Shown: piece after piece, positions 9,308 through 19,737 of the stretch
How the letters are laid out: each line of letters starts with the position of its first letter
Position numbering within the stretch: the stretch's first letter is position 1
DNA from: Bartonella tribocorum CIP 105476
GTDB lineage: Bacteria > Pseudomonadota > Alphaproteobacteria > Rhizobiales > Rhizobiaceae
Length of the DNA: 64,000 bases
Assembly (NCBI RefSeq): GCF_000196435.1
Contig: NC_010161.1
Span: 868,001-932,000, forward strand
Direction of reading: 5' to 3'
The notes under the pieces: model-generated
Told to the model about the DNA's origin: nothing
What the model saw: only the letters and a program-made list of their open reading frames with translations
The model's database searches: none
Position numbers and translations under genes: made by a program

Positions 9308-10593
9308 TTGGATATTTCATCATCTGTAAATCCGACAAAACAAATCAGTGAAATAAAAGAAGCAAAAAGCAAATAATAGCCGATATAAGACGTATCAAAA
9401 TGTTGCACCAAGTATTCTGCAATATAAGGTGCGAGAGAAGCTCCTACGATACCAGATAAGTTGAAAGTAATAGAAGAGCCCGTGTATCGAATGGCTGTTG
9501 GGTATGGTGAAGCCAAAACAGCACCAAGAGGACTGTATATCATCCCCATGATAGACAAACCAATGACAGACATTGCAAGGACTCCTATAACTCCGGAATT
9601 TAAGAAATAAGGAATTGCAAAAGAATAGATACCGGTGATGATTGTAACCCAAATCATCAAAGTTCTCCGTCTAATACGATCAGCGAGTCTTCCAGTAATG
9701 ATCGTAAAAATTCCGCAGAAAATAGCACCGACAATTTCGACTTGAAGAGCTTGATAATATGACAATTGCAAATGGTTTGTTGAATAGCTTAACAAATATG
9801 CAGTAACCAAGTAAAACAAAACAAATGTGGCCATACCAGAAAATATTCCAAGAAATAAGATTCGTGGACATTTTAAGAAGACATCGATAATAGGAACTTT
9901 GACACGTTCTTGACTTTCAAGATTTTTTTTGAACTGAACAGTTTCATTGATTGAAAGACGAACCCATAATCCTATAATCATAAAAACAACTGAAGCAATA
10001 AAAGGGATACGCCATCCCCAAGCGACAAGTGCATCATGATCAAGGAAGTATAACAGACCTAAATACACAGCAATGGATAAAAACAAACCGATTGGAACGC
10101 CCAATTGGGGAAACATTGCATACCAGCCTCGCTTTTCTGGAGGGGCATTTTCTGTTGCGAGCAAAACAGCTCCACCCCATTCTCCTCCTAATCCCATTCC
10201 CTGCCCAATACGGCACAAGGTTAAGAGGAAGGGGGCAAACCATCCAGCGGTCTCATATGTGGGAAGAAAACCAATAATGACTGTTGAAAGACCCATTGTA
10301 AGAAGAGAGGCAATAAGTGTTGCTTTTCTTCCAATTTTATCTCCAAAATGTCCAAAGATAATTGATCCAAAGGGGCGCGCAAAAAAGGCCGCTCCAAAGA
10401 TCAGGAAAGATTGTAAAATGGCAATCTGATCATTTTGTGTTGGAAAAAACACATGAGGAAATATGAGAGCTGCGGCAGTGGCAAAAACATAAAAATCAAA
10501 GAATTCAATTGTTGGGCCAATAAGGCTTGCAAATAAAATGCGACGAGGGGAATTTCTGTTGCTTGTGCCTTGCATTTCTAAGTTTATAGACAT
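9304..10593 (-). CDS. MFS transporter, metabolite:H+ symporter (MHS) type
   Basis: This inner-membrane secondary transporter has twelve predicted segments over about 429 residues. The MHS hallmarks are visible: IGPTIEFFDFY in the first segment, the loop GHFGDKIGRK after the second and the long GMGLGGEWGGA motif in the fourth. Members of this family (ProP, KgtP, ShiA relatives) import organic acids, betaines or shikimate by proton symport. The substrate cannot be told from sequence. ATG at 10593 is preferred over an upstream TTG at 10623 because an AGGGA run lies about 10 nt before it. It stands alone, transcribed away from the autotransporter cluster. Confidence 0.88.
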   Translation of the reverse strand: MSINLEMQGTSNRNSPRRILFASLIGPTIEFFDFYVFATAAALIFPHVFFPTQNDQIAILQSFLIFGAAFFARPFGSIIFGHFGDKIGRKATLIASLLTMGLSTVIIGFLPTYETAGWFAPFLLTLCRIGQGMGLGGEWGGAVLLATENAPPEKRGWYAMFPQLGVPIGLFLSIAVYLGLLYFLDHDALVAWGWRIPFIASVVFMIIGLWVRLSINETVQFKKNLESQERVKVPIIDVFLKCPRILFLGIFSGMATFVLFYLVTAYLLSYSTNHLQLSYYQALQVEIVGAIFCGIFTIITGRLADRIRRRTLMIWVTIITGIYSFAIPYFLNSGVIGVLAMSVIGLSIMGMIYSPLGAVLASPYPTAIRYTGSSITFNLSGIVGASLAPYIAEYLVQHFDTSYIGYYLLFASFISLICFVGFTDDEISN

Positions 10594-11163
10594 GAATAGA
10601 ATGTCCCTTTCAGTATATGGCAAATCAAATATGAATTAACCAACTATAATTATAAAAATTTCAAATCAGTGTCGAGTCGATATTATAAAGTTCCTTAATA
10701 TATTAGAACAATGATGATGGACCGATGCACATCAATAAGTGTTTTTTTAGATTATCAAAATTGAATAGAATAAAGAAACTATTTTAAGTGCTGTAAAAGA
10801 TAAAATATTTGGCCATAAAGACTACTCTCATTCACAGTGCTGTTTTCTTTAAAGTTTTAAGAGCAATTTTTAGCTATTGAGGGATCAATCTTATTCATAG
10901 ATCAGTGTTTAGTGTCTCAAAAATATTAAAAAATTTTTTATGAATATAATTATAACACTTTTTAGTTGCATTTAATAAAACAAAATCTTTTAGTTGTGCA
11001 TATATTTAAAACACATGGTGTATATTTGATCTGTCAGAGCTTAATCATCGAATGGTTTATTAGCCTAAAAAAACATGAGGTTGAGCCATTACAGAATGTT
11101 GTTTTGGTCTATGCACTTTTTTCTAAATGAGGGATTTAAATTTAGAATGATGGAGTGTGAAGA
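10594..11163. promoter_or_regulatory. Upstream region of the first autotransporter gene
   Basis: This 570-bp AT-rich divergent region has no ORF. Near 10994-11026 it contains TTGTGC, a 21-nt gap and TATATT, with AAACACATGGTGTA in between. A similar arrangement (TTGCAT, 21 nt, TATGAT, with AAAACACAT) is at 20322-20354 before the third autotransporter gene. The spacing is too long for an ordinary sigma-70 site, so the shared element may bind a regulator. Confidence 0.4.
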
Positions 11164-14100
11164 ATGCAACGCAAATTGAAATTAAGTTTTTGTGCGTTAA
11201 TGACTAGTAGTTTTTTTGTCAAGATTGCGAATGCAGATGGAGTAGCAACACTAAAAGAAAAGCTGTTAACACCAGTAGTTATCAATGAACAGCTAGAAGA
11301 GACAAAAAAATTGTTATCAAAAGTGAGGGGATTAAAAGAGAAAAAAGAGGGGGCAAAAATGATAGTGCATGAAAAGACACTAGAAAGAAGGAAGTCTTCA
11401 GAAGAGGAAAAGAAGGGATTAGAAAATCTACTCTTTGAAGTTCTTACAAATTCAATAATAAACGATGGTGCTACTATTTATATTACGAACCGTGTCTCTG
11501 AAGGTTCTGAAATAAATAGCTTTAGCTATGAAGATGCTGCCTATTCCATCAATAATACGGTTCAGGAGGGTGGAAAACTTTACATTGATGCAGCAAGTGT
11601 GAGTAGGGATACGATCATTGAGCATGGTGGGATTGAGTTTGTCCAAAGCTTGAGCACTTCAGAATATGCCGTTGTTAAAAAAGGGGGACAACAAATTGTT
11701 GAAAGTGGTGCAAATGCTGAAGGAACTAAAATTCATGGTGGTGAGCAGATTATTTTTGGTAAGGGGATCCTTGGAGAAGGTTCGTCGCGTAAAGATAAGG
11801 AAAGCAGTGCTTATGGCACTGAAATTTATGCTGCTGATGGAATGCCAGGAATACAAAGTATCTATAGTGGAGGGATGGCTGTTGACACAAGGGTTATGAA
11901 AGGAGGTGTTCAGAATCTTGATGGTAAAGAGAATTTTAATAACATCTCCTCAGAAGATGCTGATACAGCCGATATAGAAGAGGAAGATTTTACGATCAAT
12001 GAGGGGGCTTTTGCACTCAATACCGAACTTTTTAAAAATGGGATGCAGAATATCTTTGCAGGAGGGAATGCGAGTGAAGTTACTTTATACCATAGAGCTA
12101 CGCAGAAGATATATGATTCTGGATATACGGATGATCTAACAATTAATCATCAAGCAAGGTCGTGGGCTTTTGCGGGGGCAATATTAGATAAGGATACAAA
12201 TGTTCATGATTTTGGCAGCCTCTATCTTTATGCTGGAAATGATGAAGCGGTTACGGAAGTAGAAAATCTTAATTTAAATGGAGAAGATACCAAACTATAC
12301 ATTATTGCTTCTGAAGATAACAGCAAAAAACCTCACGTTAATATCCAGAATTTAAAAGGAAATGGGAGAGTTATTTTTACGTCTTTAGGGATAGGTAAAC
12401 ATTACTCAGAGCTTAATATTGATAATCTTTCAGGTTCTCTCCATTTCGATTTTAATATCGATTTTGTCAAGCACCTTAAGGATTATCTTGTCATTAAAGA
12501 AAGTGGCTCTGGTTCTCACACAATAAGTGTGGCTGATTCTGGGGGTGAAATGACAAATTCTTCTCACAAAAAGTTTAAATTAATTTCTGATCACAGTGGG
12601 AATGCTCATTTTACTCTGACAAACACTTTTGGTGAAAAAATCGAAACGATTGATGCCGGAACCTATAGGTATCGTTTGAAACATAGAAAAGATAAGGGCA
12701 CTGGTAAAATTTGGTATTTAGATGCGAATTATGCTGTTGATGAAGCGAATACCTCTTTATTTTCTGATTTTAGCTTGCAACCATCTGTTATGGCTCCATT
12801 ATCGAATGATCTTACAGAATTTGTAATTGAAAAGGGAATGATTGTTACGATTGCGGATCCTAGCTTTGATGGGAACAGTGAGAAAGTTGATAGCAATGGA
12901 GAAACTTCAATTAGTAATACAGTTAAAGATGGTGGAAAGCTTTCCGTTTATAACGGTGGTTTTAGCTTGTATACGACAATTGAAAGAGGAGGGACTGAGC
13001 TTATTGGAAGGCAGGGGCTTTCACAAGATAGTACAGTTAAGAGAAGGGGAAAACAAAAGGTTGAAGATGGGGGGAAAATTGAAGGGGCTAAAATTTACGG
13101 TGGTGAGCAGTTTGTTTCAGGAAAGTCTGATATTAAAGGTGCGATGGTAAAGAGCAGCGCTTATGACAGCGTTATTTCTGGTGACAATGGAGCACTAGGA
13201 TATCAGAATGTGTACGATGATGGAGAGGTTTTTAATACAAAGATCATGGAAGGAGGGGTACAAAGTCTTTATGTAGAACAGGACCTAGACGATTATAGCA
13301 GTTTTGCATTTGATACGAAGGTCTTTTCTGGTGGACAACAACACGTTTTAGCAGGGGGAATCGCGATTGGCGTTCTTTTACAAGGGAACGCTTTCCAGAA
13401 AATAGATTTAGGGGGCTATGTAAAAGATTTAACAATCAAGGATCAAGCACAATCATGGTTACATTCTGGTGCAACATTAGAAGGAAGCACCATGATTCAT
13501 GATTCTGGACGCATTTACCTTTATGCTGGTGCAGATCAATCTCGCACTGAAGTAGAAACAATTGTTTTAAATGGCAAAGATACAAAATTGTACGCTATTG
13601 CTTCTAAGATGGATGGCGAAAGTTCTTTGATTGAGAATCTGAGTGGTGATGGCAGCGTTATTTTTACTTCTACCGTATTTAATCCACATTACTCTAAACT
13701 TGAGGTCGGGAATCTTTCAGGGAGTTTACATTTTAGACTGAACACCAATTTTGAAGAGCAACGCGGTGATTACCTCCTTATCGAAAAGGGGGAAGGACAT
13801 CACACCATAAGCGTAATTGATTCTGGTATTGAAATTGCCAATTCTTCTTTAGAAACGCAAAATTTAGTTCTTGAGCTTGATTTGATTAATGAAAAAAGCG
13901 GAAATGCTCATTTTGCTCTGTCGGATTTTTCTGGTGAAGAGATTAGTGCGATTGATGGTGGAGTCTACATGTATGATCTCAAGAAAAAAGATCATAACGG
14001 GGGAAAGATTTGGTATTTGGCACCGTTGGGAACACCTTCTACTCCTGTAATCCCCGCACCTCATGCAGAGTATCCTGTAAATAAGCTTCCTGAAAAAGAA

Positions 14101-16674
14101 GAAAATATAACCCCCTCAAAAGATTTTAGTATCTCTGATGTTATTAATTTCAGTATTCGTGAGGGAGGAGGCATTTTACAAAACTTTTGGCTTGGTGATG
14201 ACAGGGTAGTTTATATCTCTTATGATGGAGAGCAAGGTGCACTTAGACAGTCTATTAACACTACAGTTGCGGGATCTGGAACACTTTATGTTGAGGCTGG
14301 TGGTTTTGTTAAGAATACGACAATTGAAAATGGTGGTGCTGAGATTGTAGGGGAACAGGGGATTTCAGAGTCTACGATTATTTACGAGGGTGGAAAACAA
14401 AAAGTGGAGGGGGGAGGTTCTGCATTGAGAGCTGAAATTTATGGTGGGGAGCAGCTTGTTTTCGGAGATGGGTACGTGGACGGTGGGATTGTTGGGAGCA
14501 GTGTTTATGATACGACAATTCATGGTCAAGGGGACATACCGGGACAGCAGAATGTGTATGATGATGGAATGGCAGTGGGAACAAAAGTGATGAGTGGAGG
14601 AATACAAACTCTTGCTAAATGGTTTCCTGGTGATGATAACTTTGCAGAAAAAAACGGTGGTTTAGCCATCAATACGGAAGTCTTTTCAGAGGGTATGCAG
14701 CATGTTTTAGCAGGAGGTGAAGCGAATACAGTAATTTTACATACTGGTGGTGTTCAAGAAGTCTATGCGGGTGGAATTGTGAAGAATCTAAAGATTGAAG
14801 ATAATGCCAATTCATGGGTTTCTGCTGGTGCGGTATTAGGGGGAGAAATAAAGGTTCAGGATTTTGGTGGTCTCCATCTTGATGCAGGAAATGATACTCA
14901 ACAAACTATAGTAGAAAACATTGCTTTAAATGGAGAAGAAGCTCAATTATACGCCATTGCTAGTGAATTTGATGACAAAAGTACACACATTCAGCAATTA
15001 AGCGGTGTAGGAAAAGTTATTTTTACCTCTTCTGAAGATAGTTTGTATTACTCTAAGCTTTATGTTGATGAGCTTTCGGGTAATCTCCATTTTGATTTTA
15101 ATGTCAGTCTTGCAGAAGGAAAAGGTGATTATCTCTTTGTCAAGAATGGGAGTGGTTTTCACACAATAAGTGTTCTAGATTCTGGTATTGAAATTGTTGA
15201 GCCTTCGTCAGCAGAACTTGATTTAATTTTGGATCAAAGTGGAGGCGCATCTTTTACTCTACAAAGTTTTTCTGGTGCAAAAATTCCAATTGTTGATGGG
15301 GGAACCTACATGTATGGTTTAAAACAAAGAATTGCTGAGGGTGGAGGGCAAAAAGTTTGGTATTTATCTGCAATCTCTATTGATAATTCTTCATTTCTTA
15401 ATAGTTTGCCACGAAGTAGAAGCAGATCTGCGCGGCATTTAAGTCAAAATCAACCGATTTCTTCTCTTTCAACTCTTACGGCTACAAAAGAGCGTGCGAT
15501 TAAGTTGTCAGGTCAAAGAGAAAATCGCCAAAACTTGAGTCAAAAGTCTCCAGCTTCTGTTTCTCTAGCTATTTCAACTCAAGAAAAACAAGTTACAGAA
15601 GTATCAGATTCATCAGCTCTTCCTCCTCTTTCTGAAGAAAAACAGCAGGGTGCTGTTTCAACATCTTCTCATTCTTTAGCCGATCAAATGATTTTGTGTC
15701 CAAGTGCTCAGGAACAACCTTCTCCACAATTAAGTGAGAAGCTTTCAGTTTCTGACTTTTTAACCACACCTTCTACAGATGCAGTCTTGTCTATGTTTGT
15801 AGCGCCAGCGATGGTATTTCACAATGAAATGCAAAGCGTGCGTGCGGGAAGAGGAATTCTCGATAAAAGTAAAAAGAATACGGTTTTATGGACCTATGCG
15901 ATTAAGTCGAAAGAAAGCATTACGACAGAGCATATAGACTTTAAGCTGGATCAGACCGGTATCGTTTTGGGGATTAATGGCTTAAGCGAATGGGAAAATG
16001 GAGATTTTTATATCGGTGGTTTTGGCAGTTATGATCATGCCCGTGTTGCGCATGCACGGGGGGGGACCAGCGGTATCAATAGTTATGGCATTGGTGCTTA
16101 TGTCACGTATTTAGATCATAGTGGATGGTATCTCGATAGTATTTTAAAATATAACCATTATCAAAATACCCTGAAGGCCGTTTCAACGAATGGTTTAGGG
16201 ATTGAAGGAACTTATACGCAATGGGCGGTGGGCAGCTCCTTTGAAGTGGGGTATCGACTTCAGACCTCACAGAGCAGTTGGCTCCAGCCTTATGGACAAT
16301 TTACATGGTTGAAAGTTGAAGGTAAAGAAATCAAGTTATCGAATGATATGACAGGTGATATGCGTCCGTTTACTTCATTACGCAGTGAGGTTGGTTTATC
16401 TTTAGGGTATGAATTTGGCTCTCGTATGAATTCTTCATCCCTTGCGTATATTACCGCAGCATGGATGCGTGAGCATAAAGATGATAATCAAACGTTGATT
16501 AATCAGCGCCATCCATTTACCACGGACGTATCAGGGAATGCGGGTAAATTAGGAATAGGTTTAAGCAGTTTGGTGAGTGAGAAGTTGAAGTTCTATGGAG
16601 AGGCCCATTATATTAAAGGGCGTAAAACAAAACAGTCTCTTCAGGGCATTATAGGGGTACGCTATAGTTTCTAA
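11164..16674 (+). CDS. Large autotransporter with three tandem passenger modules (BafA/AIDA-like)
   Basis: This is a type V secreted surface protein of 1836 residues. A signal peptide ends at ANA (22-24). The passenger contains three tandem copies of a roughly 450-residue strand-loop-strand (AIDA-type) module: matching GG-rich openings recur at bases 11551, 12913 and 14257, and each module ends in WYL (about residues 517, 949 and 1398). A Ser/Pro/Gln-rich linker (about 1405-1530) leads to a C-terminal beta-barrel (about 1534-1836) that ends in a terminal phenylalanine (RYSF). ATG 11164 follows GGAGTG. Its two downstream paralogs have a single module. The repeats and barrel resemble the Bartonella BafA/Iba family; BafA is secreted and angiogenic, but the role of this larger member is unknown. 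Confidence 0.9.
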   Translation: MQRKLKLSFCALMTSSFFVKIANADGVATLKEKLLTPVVINEQLEETKKLLSKVRGLKEKKEGAKMIVHEKTLERRKSSEEEKKGLENLLFEVLTNSIINDGATIYITNRVSEGSEINSFSYEDAAYSINNTVQEGGKLYIDAASVSRDTIIEHGGIEFVQSLSTSEYAVVKKGGQQIVESGANAEGTKIHGGEQIIFGKGILGEGSSRKDKESSAYGTEIYAADGMPGIQSIYSGGMAVDTRVMKGGVQNLDGKENFNNISSEDADTADIEEEDFTINEGAFALNTELFKNGMQNIFAGGNASEVTLYHRATQKIYDSGYTDDLTINHQARSWAFAGAILDKDTNVHDFGSLYLYAGNDEAVTEVENLNLNGEDTKLYIIASEDNSKKPHVNIQNLKGNGRVIFTSLGIGKHYSELNIDNLSGSLHFDFNIDFVKHLKDYLVIKESGSGSHTISVADSGGEMTNSSHKKFKLISDHSGNAHFTLTNTFGEKIETIDAGTYRYRLKHRKDKGTGKIWYLDANYAVDEANTSLFSDFSLQPSVMAPLSNDLTEFVIEKGMIVTIADPSFDGNSEKVDSNGETSISNTVKDGGKLSVYNGGFSLYTTIERGGTELIGRQGLSQDSTVKRRGKQKVEDGGKIEGAKIYGGEQFVSGKSDIKGAMVKSSAYDSVISGDNGALGYQNVYDDGEVFNTKIMEGGVQSLYVEQDLDDYSSFAFDTKVFSGGQQHVLAGGIAIGVLLQGNAFQKIDLGGYVKDLTIKDQAQSWLHSGATLEGSTMIHDSGRIYLYAGADQSRTEVETIVLNGKDTKLYAIASKMDGESSLIENLSGDGSVIFTSTVFNPHYSKLEVGNLSGSLHFRLNTNFEEQRGDYLLIEKGEGHHTISVIDSGIEIANSSLETQNLVLELDLINEKSGNAHFALSDFSGEEISAIDGGVYMYDLKKKDHNGGKIWYLAPLGTPSTPVIPAPHAEYPVNKLPEKEENITPSKDFSISDVINFSIREGGGILQNFWLGDDRVVYISYDGEQGALRQSINTTVAGSGTLYVEAGGFVKNTTIENGGAEIVGEQGISESTIIYEGGKQKVEGGGSALRAEIYGGEQLVFGDGYVDGGIVGSSVYDTTIHGQGDIPGQQNVYDDGMAVGTKVMSGGIQTLAKWFPGDDNFAEKNGGLAINTEVFSEGMQHVLAGGEANTVILHTGGVQEVYAGGIVKNLKIEDNANSWVSAGAVLGGEIKVQDFGGLHLDAGNDTQQTIVENIALNGEEAQLYAIASEFDDKSTHIQQLSGVGKVIFTSSEDSLYYSKLYVDELSGNLHFDFNVSLAEGKGDYLFVKNGSGFHTISVLDSGIEIVEPSSAELDLILDQSGGASFTLQSFSGAKIPIVDGGTYMYGLKQRIAEGGGQKVWYLSAISIDNSSFLNSLPRSRSRSARHLSQNQPISSLSTLTATKERAIKLSGQRENRQNLSQKSPASVSLAISTQEKQVTEVSDSSALPPLSEEKQQGAVSTSSHSLADQMILCPSAQEQPSPQLSEKLSVSDFLTTPSTDAVLSMFVAPAMVFHNEMQSVRAGRGILDKSKKNTVLWTYAIKSKESITTEHIDFKLDQTGIVLGINGLSEWENGDFYIGGFGSYDHARVAHARGGTSGINSYGIGAYVTYLDHSGWYLDSILKYNHYQNTLKAVSTNGLGIEGTYTQWAVGSSFEVGYRLQTSQSSWLQPYGQFTWLKVEGKEIKLSNDMTGDMRPFTSLRSEVGLSLGYEFGSRMNSSSLAYITAAWMREHKDDNQTLINQRHPFTTDVSGNAGKLGIGLSSLVSEKLKFYGEAHYIKGRKTKQSLQGIIGVRYSF

Positions 16675-16680
16675 TGATAG
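15719..16680 (+). repeat. Near-identical direct repeat, copy 1 (autotransporter linker end and beta-domain)
   Basis: About 962 bp recur at 22035-22996 with a constant offset of 6316 bp. I count five base differences, giving two amino-acid changes (F/S and T/A near the start of the barrel). Identity begins abruptly in the linker and stops a few bases after the stop codon. Confidence 0.95.
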
Positions 16681-17027
16681 AGGTATTTTTTAGTTATCTT
16701 TAAAGGTATAATTGTTTTTAAAAGTCTTTAATGAAGCGTAAACAATTTTTCAGAGCATGCAGCTTCACTTTTCATGACAGATTATATGCTCTAATTTTAT
16801 ATTATAGTTTATTATGTGTTACTTTTTTCTTTGAAGAAAAAACTTTGAAGGAATGGAGGAATTCCCTTATATTTTCGATTAAAAACGCGTTGAAGAGATG
16901 GTAAAGAACAGTTTTTGAGTAAAGTGATGGGGCTACTCAGAAGAATTATTACAATCTAAGGTTGAAAATATATTTTGTAGAGCTAGTTACGTTTGGTGTC
17001 TATACAGACGTGAAGAGGGGGGAGGAT
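16675..17027. other. Gap between autotransporter genes 1 and 2
   Basis: These 353 bp are AT-rich and hold no convincing ORF. A G-rich run at 17015-17025 (GAGGGGGGAGG) supplies the ribosome-binding site of the next gene. The promoter-like motif shared by genes 1 and 3 is not evident here. Confidence 0.4.
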
Positions 17028-19592
17028 ATGGCTACACAATATAAATGGAAACGAAATTTTTGGGTACTCATGTTGAGCAGCTTTTTTGTACAGGCTGCTG
17101 CTGCAAGTGAGGGGGGGGCATCGCTTTTTTGTCAATCTTCGAGTTATGAAAATAACCAAGTATTTCAGGATCAATACAATGAAGATATGAAAACGGGAAG
17201 ATGCATCCTTGGAGCATCGAATGATGGCATTGTAAGAACACGCAATGAATTAGGCTTTTTAAAGAAGCCTAGCAATTTTACTCTTGTTAAAGGCACTAGA
17301 GTATTCGCAAGTCAACAGGAGTTTGACAGCAGTCATCATAACAATGTTGGGTATAATGTACATGAACAAAATACTACGTTTTTTAAAAAACCAGAGCTTA
17401 TCTTCATTAAAGATGGAGCACGGCTCGAAAACTATGTCCTTGATAATGAAGGTAAAGCATACATTTCCAATGATGGTGAGATTGATAGTCCAGGGCGGTC
17501 TATCGATAACACGGTAAAAAATGGTGCGGAGCTTTATGTGTATGCAGGAGGTCTCAGTGAGAATAGTAAAATTGAACATGGTGGAATTGAAAATGTTCAG
17601 GCTTTAAAGGGAAAACAAGGCTTTTCAAAAAATGCTGTCGTTAAAGAAGGCGGACAACAAAGTGTTGGAAATGGAGGAAAAGTAGAGGGGACTAAAATTT
17701 ATGGTGGTGAGCAGCTTGTTTTCGGAGAGGGGGATGTTGGAGGAGAGATTAAAGGGAGTAGCGCTTCTCATACAGTCATTTATGGTCAAGATGAAATATT
17801 AGGCCAACAAAAAGTATATGATGGGGGGAAAGTTTGGAATACAAAGGTTATGCGAGGGGGCGTACAAGAGATTGGAAAAAAATCTCAAAGTGCAAAAAAT
17901 GATGGTTTTGCGTTTGACACAGAGGTTTTTGCTGGTGGTAAGCAACGTATCTTAGGAGGCGGTCAGGCTATTGGAGTCACTTTAAATGAGAACGCTATTC
18001 AGGAAATAGATACGGATGGATTTGTAAAAAATCTAACAATGAATGATGAAACAAAATCATGGGTGCATGCTGGAGCGACATTAGAAGGCAAGACACAGGT
18101 AAATCACTCTGGGCAGCTTCATCTTTATGCTGGGAATGAACAACATCGCACCACAGTAGAGGATATTCTTTTAAATGGAAAAGAGACAAAACTGTATTCA
18201 CTCACGGATGAGTCTGATGGAAAAAGCTCTTTGATACAAAAATTAAGTGGTGAGGGGAGTGTTATTTTTGCGTTTACGGGTTCTGATCCCTACTATTCTC
18301 AGCTTCATGTGAATAATCTTTCGGGAAGTTTACATTTCGCGTTCAATACCACGATTGCCCAAAACCGTGGTGACTATCTCTTCGTTGAGAAAGGTATAGG
18401 GAATCATACGATCAGTGTTGCTGATTCTGGCGTTGAAATCACCGATCCTTTTTCAAATAAGCGTGATTTAATTACGGATCAAAGTGGTGGAGCGCATTTT
18501 ACGCTGACAGATCTTAAGGGTGTAAACATTAACGCCATTGATGGTGGAACTTATATGTATGGACTGAAAGAAAGAAAGGATGAAAATGGAAAAGTTTGGT
18601 TTTTATCTGCAGACCGCCTCAGTGGACCGGAAAACTCTATTCCAGATCCCACAAATCCGTTCGTTCCTGGGGGAACAGCAACAACACCTTCTACGGATGC
18701 CGTGTTAACGTCGTCTGTAGTCCCTGGACTTATTTTTAACAACGAGTTGCAAACTGTACGGAATGGTAGAAAAATTTGGAACAGAAATAGAAAAGGTATC
18801 GAGCTATGGACTTATGGGATTAAGAGCCGAGAACGCATTGCGACAGGACATACACACTTTAAGCTTGGGCAGACAGGTTTAGTCTTTGGGGCTGATCAGT
18901 TGAATGAGTTAAGGCATGGAGAGTTATATGTTGGTGGTTTTGCTAGTTATGATCAAGCACGTATTTCTCATGCACGAGGGGGTGACAGTGATCTGAGCTC
19001 TTATAGTATTGGAACTTACGCAACCTATTTTGATCATCGTGGATGGTATATGGATGGTGTTTTGAAATATAATTATTATCGAGATAATTTGAAAGCCATC
19101 TCAACGAATGGTTTAGCGATTCAAAGTCGTTATAATCAGTGGGCGATAGGTGGATCATTTGAGATTGGTTGTTATTTTGAACCAGCGCAAAATACTTGGA
19201 TGCAGCCTTATATCAAGCTAACAGGTCTACAGGTTGAAGGTAAAAAAATAAAACTTTCCAATGGAATGATCGGTGATCTAAGACCATTAATTTCATTTCG
19301 TAGTGAAGTTGGCTTGACGGCAGGACATGAATTCTTTGTGAATTCAGAAACTTCATTAACAGCTTACATTATGGCTGCTTGGTTGCGTGAGAATATCAAT
19401 AATAATTCTGCGATAATTAATAATCAGCATAAATTTATCACAAACTTATCGGGTAGTGCGGGTAAATTGGGAATAGGTTTAAACAGTTCGGTCAATGATA
19501 AACTAACACTTTATGCGGAAGCTCATTACCTCAAAGGACATAAGATTAAAAATGCTCTTCAAGGTATTTTAGGATTACGCTATAATTTCTAA
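17028..19592 (+). CDS. Autotransporter, single-module BafA/AIDA-like passenger
   Basis: This 854-residue surface autotransporter has a signal peptide (about 1-26, ending AAAA-S), a single AIDA-type passenger module (about 150-530, ending VWFL), a very short linker and a C-terminal beta-barrel (about 552-854, last residue F). The passenger shares repeat motifs such as KIYGGEQLVFG with the neighbouring genes. The barrel is clearly homologous to genes 1 and 3 but diverged throughout, so it has not joined their homogenisation. ATG 17028 is chosen over an upstream in-frame start at 16962 because the signal peptide and the G-rich ribosome-binding site fit it. Function is inferred from family only. 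Confidence 0.88.
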   Translation: MATQYKWKRNFWVLMLSSFFVQAAAASEGGASLFCQSSSYENNQVFQDQYNEDMKTGRCILGASNDGIVRTRNELGFLKKPSNFTLVKGTRVFASQQEFDSSHHNNVGYNVHEQNTTFFKKPELIFIKDGARLENYVLDNEGKAYISNDGEIDSPGRSIDNTVKNGAELYVYAGGLSENSKIEHGGIENVQALKGKQGFSKNAVVKEGGQQSVGNGGKVEGTKIYGGEQLVFGEGDVGGEIKGSSASHTVIYGQDEILGQQKVYDGGKVWNTKVMRGGVQEIGKKSQSAKNDGFAFDTEVFAGGKQRILGGGQAIGVTLNENAIQEIDTDGFVKNLTMNDETKSWVHAGATLEGKTQVNHSGQLHLYAGNEQHRTTVEDILLNGKETKLYSLTDESDGKSSLIQKLSGEGSVIFAFTGSDPYYSQLHVNNLSGSLHFAFNTTIAQNRGDYLFVEKGIGNHTISVADSGVEITDPFSNKRDLITDQSGGAHFTLTDLKGVNINAIDGGTYMYGLKERKDENGKVWFLSADRLSGPENSIPDPTNPFVPGGTATTPSTDAVLTSSVVPGLIFNNELQTVRNGRKIWNRNRKGIELWTYGIKSRERIATGHTHFKLGQTGLVFGADQLNELRHGELYVGGFASYDQARISHARGGDSDLSSYSIGTYATYFDHRGWYMDGVLKYNYYRDNLKAISTNGLAIQSRYNQWAIGGSFEIGCYFEPAQNTWMQPYIKLTGLQVEGKKIKLSNGMIGDLRPLISFRSEVGLTAGHEFFVNSETSLTAYIMAAWLRENINNNSAIINNQHKFITNLSGSAGKLGIGLNSSVNDKLTLYAEAHYLKGHKIKNALQGILGLRYNF

Positions 19593-19737
19593 GTACACCT
19601 TTACACGGCAGATTAACTTTACAAATGTCATTGTTTTACGAGCCTAAAAAGATAATGCATCGCTATGACTTATAGAGAGTATAGAGACTATCTCAAACGG
19701 TAGGAATATCTTTATACTCTTTTTTAAAGGCAAGGTA

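Noticed and set aside
16962..17027. Upstream start for the second autotransporter
   Set aside because: The 22 extra residues are not signal-peptide-like and ATG 17028 has the G-rich ribosome-binding site.
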